Source: an uncultured Rickettsiales bacterium (GTDB lineage Bacteria > Pseudomonadota > Alphaproteobacteria > Rickettsiales > UBA1997). From it: a stretch of 7,049 nt of DNA. Within the stretch, counting starts at the first letter, position 1, and every line of letters begins with the position of its first letter. The position numbers and the translations under genes are program-made. The notes under the pieces were generated by a model. It saw only the letters and a list, made by a program, of their open reading frames with translations, did no database searches and was not told the DNA's origin. The stretch is from contig CALBSF010000273.1 in assembly GCA_937927795.1 (NCBI GenBank), positions 1 to 7,049 of the forward strand. Reading direction: 5' to 3'. Positions 1 through 6,212 of the stretch are shown one piece after another.

Positions 1-2154
1 GATAAAGCAATAAAGTATTATTTTGGTGATGAGATAATAAATCTTTTAGGTAGCAATGAATTAATTATTTCTTTAAATAAAGAGATAAAGAAAAAGAGAA
101 AAAAAAGAGTCAAACTTGTTGTTGATGAGTTGGTTCTTAATGATTTTGTAGTTCATGAAAAACATGGAATTGGAATTTACAAAGGAATTGAACCAGTTAC
201 TATAATGGGTGCAAAAAGAGATTTTGTAGTAATAAATTATCAAGGTGAAGATAGACTTTTAATTCCTGTTGAAAATATTGATACTATTGATAGATATGTT
301 GCAGATGGTGAAAGTTATGCAATAGTTGATAAACTTGGTCGTGGAAGTTTTGCAAAATTAAAAGAGAAAGTAAAAGATAGACTTTTTGAAATAGCAAATG
401 ACATTATAAGACTGGCAGCAGCACGTGAGCTTGTAAATGGTATTAAAATAGATATAGATGATTATTTAATAAAAGATTTTCAATCATCTGCTGGGTTTAA
501 ATATACAAAGGATCAAACTAGAAGTATAAATGAGATTTTAGCTGATTTAAGTAGTGGAAAAGTTATGGATAGGCTTTTAAGTGGTGATGTTGGTTTTGGA
601 AAAACCGAAGTAGTGATGAGGGCTGCTTTTATGATTGCTTTTGATCATCAAGATGACCATCCACAAGTGGCAATAATTTCTCCTACTACTATTTTATGTC
701 GGCAGCATTATATGAGCTTTACTGAGCGTTTTAGTGGCTTTGATATTAATATTAATCAATTATCCAGGTTAATTAGTAGCACCCAAGCGAAAATAATAAA
801 AAAGGATATAGAAAGCGGCAAAATTAATATTGTATTCGGAACTCATGCTCTTCTATCAAAAAATATAAAATTCAAGAACTTAAAGCTTTTAATTATTGAC
901 GAAGAACAGCATTTTGGTGTAGCCCAAAAAGAAAGTCTTAAATCTTTAAAATCGGGAGTACACGTTTTGTCACTTTCTGCAACACCAATTCCAAGAACCC
1001 TGCAAATGTCTATGTCAGGGCTTAAAGATTTAAGCCTTATTGCCACCCCACCAATAGATCGTCTTCCAGTAAGAACGGCTGTGATGCCATTTGACGGAAT
1101 AGTAATTAGGGATGCTCTAATGCGTGAACGTTTTAGAAGAGGAAAAAGCTTTTACGTGGTACCAAAAATAAAGGATATTGAGTGGGTTACTAAGAAGCTT
1201 ACGGAATATGTCCCTGAACTCAAGTTTAAAATAGCTCATGGGCAGATGCTGCCTAAGGATATTGATAATATTATGAATGAATTTTGCGATGGTAAATTTG
1301 ATGTATTACTTTCAACTACGATAATAGAATCTGGAATTGATATAGCAGCTGCTAATACAATAATAATTCACAAATCAGATATGCTTGGTCTTAGCCAGCT
1401 TTACCAATTAAGGGGAAGGGTTGGTCGTGGTAAGGTAAGGGGGTATGCTTATCTTACCTTAATGAATGACAAAATTATGACAAAGCATGCCTGGCAACGA
1501 CTAGAGATTTTACAAAATATTGACTCTCTTGGAGCGGGCTTTACTATTGCAAGTCATGATATGGATATTAGAGGCAGCGGTAATTTACTTGGCGATGAAC
1601 AATCTGGACATGTTAAAGAAACTGGAGTTGAGCTTTATCAGCAGCTATTGGTTGAAACAATTGAAAGCTTAAAAAATAATCCCGAAATTAAAAATGAAGC
1701 GCTGCCAGATATTGATTTTTCTACATCAATCAAACTTGGAATTTCATTATTAATTCCAGAAAATTATATGTCAGATTTATCTTTGAGAATGAATTTTTAC
1801 AAAAAAATTGCTAATGTAAAAACTCAAGATGAGCAAGATAAATTAAAGCTTGAATTAAGCGATAGATTTGGAGTTGTGCCGCAAGAAATTTTAAATTTAA
1901 TGGATATTGCTAAATTAAAGCATGCCTGTAAAAAGCTTGATATTGAAAGGCTTGAGGCAATTTCACAAGGAATTGTTGTTGGCTTTAAAGATAATAAATT
2001 TAAGAATCCAGATAAGCTTTTGGCTTTGATTTTTTCTAGTAATAATAAAATAAAACTTCACAATAATCAGCGGGTTTTATTTGTTATGGAAAATCAGGAA
2101 AATAAATTAGATTTTGCATTTTCAGTTATTAAAAAATTAGAGAATTTGTTATGA
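1..2154 (+). CDS. mfd: Transcription-repair coupling factor Mfd, C-terminal 717 residues (5' end outside window)
   Basis: Mfd is a DNA translocase that removes RNA polymerase stalled at DNA lesions and recruits UvrA for nucleotide excision repair. The frame is open from base 1, so the TTG at 130 is internal and the true start and UvrB-like N-terminal part lie upstream. Family length is about 1,150 residues, so roughly 60% is here. In visible-residue numbering, the RNA polymerase-interaction domain is at about 44-110 (DFVVHEKHGIG). The RecG-like translocase follows, with Walker A GDVGFGKTE at 195-203 (bases 583-609), DEEQ at 300-303 (898-909), SATPIPRTL, TTIIESGID, and motif VI RGRVGRG at 471-477 (1411-1431). 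The translocation-coupling stretch GAGFTIASHDMDIRGSG comes next, and the C-terminal regulatory domain occupies about the last 150 residues. DEEQ instead of the E. coli DEEH is, from memory, common in alphaproteobacteria. All expected motifs are intact. The stop overlaps the next gene by ATGA, suggesting translational coupling. Confidence 0.97.
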   Translation, partial: DKAIKYYFGDEIINLLGSNELIISLNKEIKKKRKKRVKLVVDELVLNDFVVHEKHGIGIYKGIEPVTIMGAKRDFVVINYQGEDRLLIPVENIDTIDRYVADGESYAIVDKLGRGSFAKLKEKVKDRLFEIANDIIRLAAARELVNGIKIDIDDYLIKDFQSSAGFKYTKDQTRSINEILADLSSGKVMDRLLSGDVGFGKTEVVMRAAFMIAFDHQDDHPQVAIISPTTILCRQHYMSFTERFSGFDININQLSRLISSTQAKIIKKDIESGKINIVFGTHALLSKNIKFKNLKLLIIDEEQHFGVAQKESLKSLKSGVHVLSLSATPIPRTLQMSMSGLKDLSLIATPPIDRLPVRTAVMPFDGIVIRDALMRERFRRGKSFYVVPKIKDIEWVTKKLTEYVPELKFKIAHGQMLPKDIDNIMNEFCDGKFDVLLSTTIIESGIDIAAANTIIIHKSDMLGLSQLYQLRGRVGRGKVRGYAYLTLMNDKIMTKHAWQRLEILQNIDSLGAGFTIASHDMDIRGSGNLLGDEQSGHVKETGVELYQQLLVETIESLKNNPEIKNEALPDIDFSTSIKLGISLLIPENYMSDLSLRMNFYKKIANVKTQDEQDKLKLELSDRFGVVPQEILNLMDIAKLKHACKKLDIERLEAISQGIVVGFKDNKFKNPDKLLALIFSSNNKIKLHNNQRVLFVMENQENKLDFAFSVIKKLENLL

Positions 2155-2684
2155 ATAAAGAGGAGTTGGAAGAAATAAAGAAAAAGAATCTTTTGGATGA
2201 AAATGAAAATCCCGAAGATGATGATCAAAATTTTATAAAAAAAGGTGATGATAATCATGAAAATTCAACTGATAAATCAGATGAATTGGTTGATGAAAAA
2301 GATGATATTAAGGAATTTTTATCTAAAAAAAATCAGCAAAGAAATTTGGATCGCGAAACCGGAGGCTTAGAACAACAAGAACAAAAAGAATCTAGCGAAA
2401 AAGATGCTTGGGATGATAGGTCGCAGGAAGTTGATAAAATGGGCTCAACAGATACTTTTAATACTACTGGCATGAAATCAGTAGTTTGGCAAGCTAAAAA
2501 AAATCGCTTAAAAGCTAAAAAACATTCTAAAGAAGCAGCTCAAGAAGGCGCACAAGCAGGAATTGCAGCAGGAATTGGCGCTGATTTAATGGGCACAAGA
2601 AAAATGACTATGGTTGAGAAAATAAAAGCTTTAAAACAAATGAGACAGGAAGATGCAAAGGGCGGCGGAGATTTGTGGAGATGA
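2151..2684 (+). CDS. Uncharacterised charged protein, 177 aa, coupled to mfd
   Basis: I do not recognise this protein. The ATG lies inside the ATGA that ends mfd, and no strong Shine-Dalgarno is visible (only AGAG about 8 bases upstream), so translation is probably coupled to mfd. Residues 1-100 are rich in Asp, Glu, Asn, Lys and Gln and look disordered. Residues 109-128 are basic (WQAKKNRLKAKKHSK), residues 130-146 are Ala/Gly rich (AGIAAGIGADL), and 150-168 could form a basic helix (MTMVEKIKALKQMRQED). The chain ends GGGDLWR. I see no signal peptide, membrane helix, cysteine or catalytic motif. The basic segment could bind nucleic acid, but that is a guess from charge alone. It is probably a real gene because of the overlap, the open frame, and the ordered change from acidic to basic composition. 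A link to Mfd function is suggested only by position. Confidence 0.8.
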   Translation: MNKEELEEIKKKNLLDENENPEDDDQNFIKKGDDNHENSTDKSDELVDEKDDIKEFLSKKNQQRNLDRETGGLEQQEQKESSEKDAWDDRSQEVDKMGSTDTFNTTGMKSVVWQAKKNRLKAKKHSKEAAQEGAQAGIAAGIGADLMGTRKMTMVEKIKALKQMRQEDAKGGGDLWR

Positions 2685-2703
2685 TTTTTAGTTATCTGTA
2701 AAT

Positions 2704-2804
2704 ATCAAAATGGATTGCCGCGCTTCGCTTGCAATGACAAAAGTTTTATTATTTATATTCAAGACTTTCGTCATTGCAAGCGAAGCGTGGCAATCCATTT
2801 TGAT
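2704..2804. repeat. Large imperfect inverted repeat (dispersed-palindrome type)
   Basis: Two 40-base arms, 2704-2743 and 2765-2804, are reverse complements with two differences (one G·T, one A·C pairing) and are separated by a 21-base A/T-rich loop. The arm reads TGGATTGCCGCGCTTCGC then TTGCAATGAC, and is clearly more G+C rich than its surroundings. No T run follows either arm, so this is not a standard intrinsic terminator, although the stem could affect mRNA stability or transcription between the 177-residue gene and rlmJ. It codes for no transposase and I see no clear target-site duplication. Similar GTCATTGC...GCAATCC units are, from memory, scattered in many bacterial genomes including Rickettsiales, where they produce spurious peptides such as MDCRASLAMT and VIASEAWQS, both present here. 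Confidence 0.92.
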
Positions 2805-2831
2805 TGAGCTAACAACAAATAAACTTACAAT
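2804..2831 (+). promoter_or_regulatory. Possible sigma-70 promoter for rlmJ
   Basis: TTGAGC (2804-2809) and TACAAT (2826-2831) are spaced by 16 bases and lie 44 bases upstream of the rlmJ ATG. The -35 box begins on the last base of the inverted repeat. In DNA this A/T rich such matches arise by chance, so this is a candidate only. It would explain how rlmJ is expressed if the hairpin blocks read-through from mfd. Confidence 0.3.
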
Positions 2832-2874
2832 AATTGTCTGTGAAAAAACTAAAAATGATAAAAATTTACAAATT

Positions 2875-3672
2875 ATGAACTACCATCACATCTATCACGC
2901 TGGTAATTTTGCTGATGTTTTTAAACATGTAATTTTAACATTATGTTTAGAAAATTTTCACAAAAAAGATACGCCATTTTTTGTTTTAGATACCCACGCT
3001 GGCATTGGAAAATATGATCTTGATAATGATAAATCTTTAAAAACTAATGAAGCTGAAAATGGCATAAAAAAATTTATTAAAAATCCAGAAAAATTACCGA
3101 AAAAATATTTAGAAGTTTTGGCAAAAATTAATTGTTGCAAAATTGAAGAATTACCAGAAAAACTCAAGATTTACGCCGGCTCACCAATTATTACCAAATA
3201 TTTTATTCGCCCTCAAGATCGTGTGATTCTTGCTGAATTACATAAGGAAGATTTTGCGCAATTAAAAAAACATTTTGCTGGAAATAAAAAATTTACTCTA
3301 CTTAATGAAAATGGCTTTGATCTTACTAAATCAAAGCTTCCGCCGTTAGAAAAAAGAGGATTAATAATTATTGATCCCGCCTTTGAAAAAGATCAAAAAA
3401 TTATTTCTGATGATTATGATAAAATTATTACATCAATGAAAGAGGCACAAAAGCGCTTTGCGCACGGTGTTTACTTGATTTGGCATCCGATAATTAAAAA
3501 AGAAGAAAAGATGTTGGAAAAATTTTATCAAGAAATTAAACAATTAAAATTTGATAAAATTTTACATAAAATTTTTACCATTGAAAATAATGATGACAAA
3601 ATGAATTCTTGCGGAGTCTTTATTATTAATGCTCCGTGGGGTTTGGAAGAAAAATTAGCGGAAATTTTTTGA
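2875..3672 (+). CDS. rlmJ: 23S rRNA (adenine-N6)-methyltransferase RlmJ
   Basis: RlmJ (formerly YhiR/ComJ) uses S-adenosylmethionine to methylate N6 of adenine 2030 (E. coli numbering) in 23S rRNA. I place the start at 2875, giving 265 residues, because MNYHHIYHAGNFADVFKH aligns with the E. coli start MLSYRHSFHAGNHADVLKH. The frame stays open upstream to an ATG at 2710, but those 55 codons only translate the inverted repeat. Tyr3, His5 and Lys17 match E. coli Tyr4, His6 and Lys18, reported active-site residues. The SAM-binding motif I is DTHAGIGKY at 39-47. YAGSP, ELHKEDF, LPPLEKRGLIIIDP and the C-terminal GVFIINAPWGLE also match the family. Motif IV is D167-P-A-F rather than the usual DPPY/F; the catalytic Asp remains. 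No clear Shine-Dalgarno is visible. The gene stands alone between the inverted repeat and the shared terminator. The E. coli enzyme is somewhat longer at its C-terminus. Confidence 0.93.
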   Translation: MNYHHIYHAGNFADVFKHVILTLCLENFHKKDTPFFVLDTHAGIGKYDLDNDKSLKTNEAENGIKKFIKNPEKLPKKYLEVLAKINCCKIEELPEKLKIYAGSPIITKYFIRPQDRVILAELHKEDFAQLKKHFAGNKKFTLLNENGFDLTKSKLPPLEKRGLIIIDPAFEKDQKIISDDYDKIITSMKEAQKRFAHGVYLIWHPIIKKEEKMLEKFYQEIKQLKFDKILHKIFTIENNDDKMNSCGVFIINAPWGLEEKLAEIF

Positions 3673-3693
3673 TTTTGTTAAAAAACTTTTAAT

Positions 3694-3782
3694 AAAAAAC
3701 TGTCATCTTAAGCGAAGAAAAGAGATCTCTGGTGGATGAACTCATGAGATCTCTTTTCTTCGCTTAAGATGACAGTTTTTTT
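3694..3782. terminator. Perfect 36-bp palindrome, bidirectional intrinsic terminator between rlmJ and recQ
   Basis: Arms 3694-3729 and 3746-3781 are exact reverse complements around a 16-base loop. The right arm ends in seven T (3776-3782) and the left begins with six A (3694-3699), so a transcript from either strand forms a stem followed by a U run. It sits 21 bases past the rlmJ stop and 10 bases past the recQ stop, between convergent genes, as expected for a shared terminator. The stem is much longer than a typical terminator, and its sequence resembles dispersed repeats of the GTCATCYTNAGCGAAG type, so it may be a repeat element serving as the terminator. Confidence 0.9.
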
Positions 3783-3792
3783 GTACATAAAT

Positions 3793-5607
3793 TTAACGAG
3801 ATGAACTTTTTATAACTCGTAAAAAATCATCACCATAACGCTGCATTTTATTTTCGCCAACTCCAGTTATTTTTGATAATTCTTCGCGATTTTTGGGTTT
3901 TAATTGCGCCATTTCAATGAGGGTTTTGTCGTGGAAAATTAGATATGGTGGAATGTTTTGAAGCTTTGCTAAGTCTAGTCGCTTCTTTCTTAGAGCTTCA
4001 AATAAATTTTGACTTGATTCTTCAAGTTCAACAATAATTTTTGTTTTTGCTTCTTTAGATTTTTCTTTTTTATTTGATTTTATAACTTCCTGTTTTTTTC
4101 TTAAAAATATTGATTTTTTTTCTTTTAAAAATTCGCGTCCATCGCTTGTGATGCTAAGCCCGCCATGGCCTGCAACATCAACTTTCACTAAATTTTGTGC
4201 TACTAATTGACGAAAAATTTCTTGCCACTCAACTTTAGAAAATTCTTTTCCAATGCCAAAAGTGCTGATTTTATCGTGATTAAAACTTTTGATTCTATCA
4301 TCAATTTTACCAAGCAAAACATCGATTAAATAATTTACTCCAAACATTTCGCCGGTGCGATAAATGCATGACAGAGCTTTTTGCGCAGCAATTGTGCCAT
4401 CAAAAACTTCTGGTTTATTTTTACAATTATCGCAGTTGTCGCATTTTTCACATCGATCACCAAAATATTCTAAAATCACTTTTCTTCTGCATTTAACTGT
4501 TTCGCAAAGTCCAAGCAAACTATTTAATTTTTGATGTTCGATTCTTTTTTGATTGTCATTACTGGTGGATTCTTCAATAAAATTTCGATAAATTGCAGCA
4601 TCTGCCATGCTGTAAATCATTAAAGAATCTGATGAAAGGCCGTCGCGCCCTGCTCTGCCGGTTTCTTGGTAATAGCTTTCAATATTTTTTGGAATAGTTA
4701 AATGTATTACAAATCTAACATCTGGCTTGTCAATTCCCATGCCAAAAGCAATGGTTGCAACCATGATTATTTCTTCTTCTTTTAGGAAACGATCTTGATT
4801 TTGAGATCTTTGCTTTGCTGGCATTCCTGCGTGATATGGCAAGGCTTTAAAACCTTGTTCTTGCAACCAAGTGGCGGTTTCTTCAACTTTAGTTCTAGAT
4901 GAACAATAAATAATACCACTATTATTTTTATGGTTATTATTGATAAATTTTAAAATCTGCGCCCTGGCGTTATTCTTAGGCAAAATTTCGTAATAAATAT
5001 TTGGACGATTAAAACTATCGATAAAAATTTTACTATTTTGTAATTGTAATTTTTCTATGATGTCTTTGCGAGTTGGGGTGTCTGCAGTTGCGGTTAGCGC
5101 GATTCTTGGAATATTTGGAAATTTTTCTACTAAAGTTGCAAGTTTCACATAATCAGGGCGAAAATCATGACCCCATTGCGACACGCAGTGCGCCTCATCG
5201 ATAGCAAATAAAGAAATTTTTGCTTTGGCTAAAACTTGTAAAAAATTTTCATTTAAAAGTCGCTCTGGTGCAACATAAACCATTTTAATTTCATTATTTA
5301 AAATGTCTGAAATTACTTGATTTACATGGCTAAAAGACATGTTGGAATTAATTGCCTCGGCTTTTACGCCAAGCTGTCTTAAAGCTTCAACTTGATCTTG
5401 CATTAGCGCAATTAATGGGGAAACAACAATTGCAACGCCATCCATACAAAGAGCGGGAATTTGATAACATAAAGATTTTCCGCCGCCAGTTGGCATCAAA
5501 ACAAAACTATGTTTACCAGCAAGAACATTATTGATAACAGCTTCTTGCTGGCCTCTAAATTTTTTATAACCGTAGATTTTGTTGAGAATTTTTATCGGAT
5601 CATTCAT
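3793..5607 (-). CDS. recQ: ATP-dependent DNA helicase RecQ
   Basis: RecQ unwinds DNA 3' to 5' and acts in recombination and restart of stalled replication forks. At 604 residues it matches E. coli RecQ (609). The helicase core shows the Q-motif region YGYKKFRGQQ (12-21), Walker A PTGGGKSL (39-46), DEAH (137-140) followed by the RecQ-specific aromatic loop CVSQWGHDFRPDY (141-153), LTATA (171-175), HAGM (259-262), TIAFGMGIDKPDVR (285-298) and motif VI ETGRAGRDG (315-323). The RQC zinc site uses Cys373, Cys389, Cys392 and Cys395, with an extra Cys386. The winged helix follows, then a Lys/Glu-rich linker (about 498-530) and an HRDC domain (about 533-601). The ATG overlaps the ccmA stop as ATGA, so recQ is probably co-transcribed and coupled with ccmA. 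All catalytic motifs are intact. The gene ends 10 bases before the shared terminator. Confidence 0.97.
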   Translation of the reverse strand: MNDPIKILNKIYGYKKFRGQQEAVINNVLAGKHSFVLMPTGGGKSLCYQIPALCMDGVAIVVSPLIALMQDQVEALRQLGVKAEAINSNMSFSHVNQVISDILNNEIKMVYVAPERLLNENFLQVLAKAKISLFAIDEAHCVSQWGHDFRPDYVKLATLVEKFPNIPRIALTATADTPTRKDIIEKLQLQNSKIFIDSFNRPNIYYEILPKNNARAQILKFINNNHKNNSGIIYCSSRTKVEETATWLQEQGFKALPYHAGMPAKQRSQNQDRFLKEEEIIMVATIAFGMGIDKPDVRFVIHLTIPKNIESYYQETGRAGRDGLSSDSLMIYSMADAAIYRNFIEESTSNDNQKRIEHQKLNSLLGLCETVKCRRKVILEYFGDRCEKCDNCDNCKNKPEVFDGTIAAQKALSCIYRTGEMFGVNYLIDVLLGKIDDRIKSFNHDKISTFGIGKEFSKVEWQEIFRQLVAQNLVKVDVAGHGGLSITSDGREFLKEKKSIFLRKKQEVIKSNKKEKSKEAKTKIIVELEESSQNLFEALRKKRLDLAKLQNIPPYLIFHDKTLIEMAQLKPKNREELSKITGVGENKMQRYGDDFLRVIKSSSR

Positions 5608-6212
5608 GTGTAATCTTCCAAATTTATTTTAATTCCCAAATCGAATAAATCCTTGTCATGACTGGTTAAAATGACTAATCCGTCTTCTTTAATTCTAGTT
5701 TGAATTAAACCTTTTAATAAAAATTTTCCTTCTTCATCTAAATCACTTGATGGCTCATCAAGCAGCCACAGCGTTGCAGGGCAACAAAGCAGCTTTGCAA
5801 GCATAGTTCTTTTTTGCCAGCCGCGCGATAATTTTTTTACTTTTTCACCTGCAAAATCATTTAATTTAAAAAAGTTAATTGCTGCTTGAACTAGCATTTG
5901 AGAGCCTGCAAGGCTTGCATAGAAATTTAAATTTTCAGTAACGGTTAAATCAGTTTTTAGGAAATTTTTATGACCAATAAATTGCATATCACCATTAAAA
6001 TCATCCTTAAGATCTTGAACATCTTGCCCTGCCCACAAGATTTTTCCACTTGTAGCTTTAGAAATTCCTGCGATAATTTTAAGCAAGCTGGTTTTTCCAA
6101 CTCCGTTTTTGCCAATAATTATAGCGGCAGCACCGGTGCTAATTGAAAAACCCAAGTTGGAGAAAATTACTTTGTCTTCCTTTATCAAAGTTAGATTATC
6201 AAGAGTTAACAT
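5604..6212 (-). CDS. ccmA: Haem exporter ABC ATPase CcmA (cytochrome c maturation)
   Basis: CcmA is the cytoplasmic ATPase of the CcmABCD complex, which in System I cytochrome c maturation releases haem-loaded CcmE. The 202-residue length fits the family (E. coli about 207). Motifs are Walker A GKNGVGKT (34-41), the CcmA-typical stretch QFIGHKNFLKTDLTVTENL (77-95), which matches E. coli IGHQPGIKTRLTALENL, signature LSRGW (128-132), Walker B LWLLDEP (148-154), D-loop SSDLD (155-159) and the switch His185. There are no membrane helices, as expected for the separate ATPase subunit. No start codon precedes this ATG before the in-frame stop at 6282-6284, so the start is secure. It shares a CATG with the start of the divergent esterase gene. 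No ccmB or ccmC is in the window; scattered ccm genes are known in Rickettsiales. Trp replaces the usual Gln in the signature. A general ABC ATPase is the alternative, less likely given the IGH...K..LT..ENL block. Confidence 0.9.
   Translation of the reverse strand: MLTLDNLTLIKEDKVIFSNLGFSISTGAAAIIIGKNGVGKTSLLKIIAGISKATSGKILWAGQDVQDLKDDFNGDMQFIGHKNFLKTDLTVTENLNFYASLAGSQMLVQAAINFFKLNDFAGEKVKKLSRGWQKRTMLAKLLCCPATLWLLDEPSSDLDEEGKFLLKGLIQTRIKEDGLVILTSHDKDLFDLGIKINLEDYT
6201..6205 (+). promoter_or_regulatory. Ribosome binding site that decides the esterase start
   Basis: AAGAG lies five bases before the ATG at 6211, a workable Shine-Dalgarno position. It favours this start over the open frame that runs further upstream on the strand opposite ccmA. 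The site is inside the first codons of ccmA on the other strand. Confidence 0.45.

Noticed and set aside
843..1046. Open frame on the minus strand inside mfd
   Set aside because: It is a shadow of the conserved Mfd helicase region and resembles no family.
130..2154. TTG at 130 as the start of the mfd gene
   Set aside because: The frame is open from base 1 and the upstream codons continue Mfd-like sequence into the polymerase-interaction domain, so the TTG is internal and the gene is cut by the window edge.
2710..2874. N-terminal extension of RlmJ starting at ATG 2710
   Set aside because: It translates only the inverted repeat and A/T-rich spacer, while MNYHHIYHAG at 2875 matches the known RlmJ N-terminus with its active-site Tyr and His.
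2958..3167. Open frame on the minus strand inside rlmJ
   Set aside because: It is antisense to a conserved gene, has no ribosome site and no recognisable content.
2704..3782. CRISPR array from the palindromic repeats
   Set aside because: There are only two elements, 900 bases apart with a gene between them, no regular spacers and no cas genes.
5352..5534. Open frame on the plus strand inside recQ
   Set aside because: It is antisense to the RecQ Walker A region; a low-complexity shadow.
6109..6210. Upstream extension of the esterase gene
   Set aside because: These codons are antisense to ccmA, do not match esterases, and ATG 6211 has AAGAG at a suitable distance.
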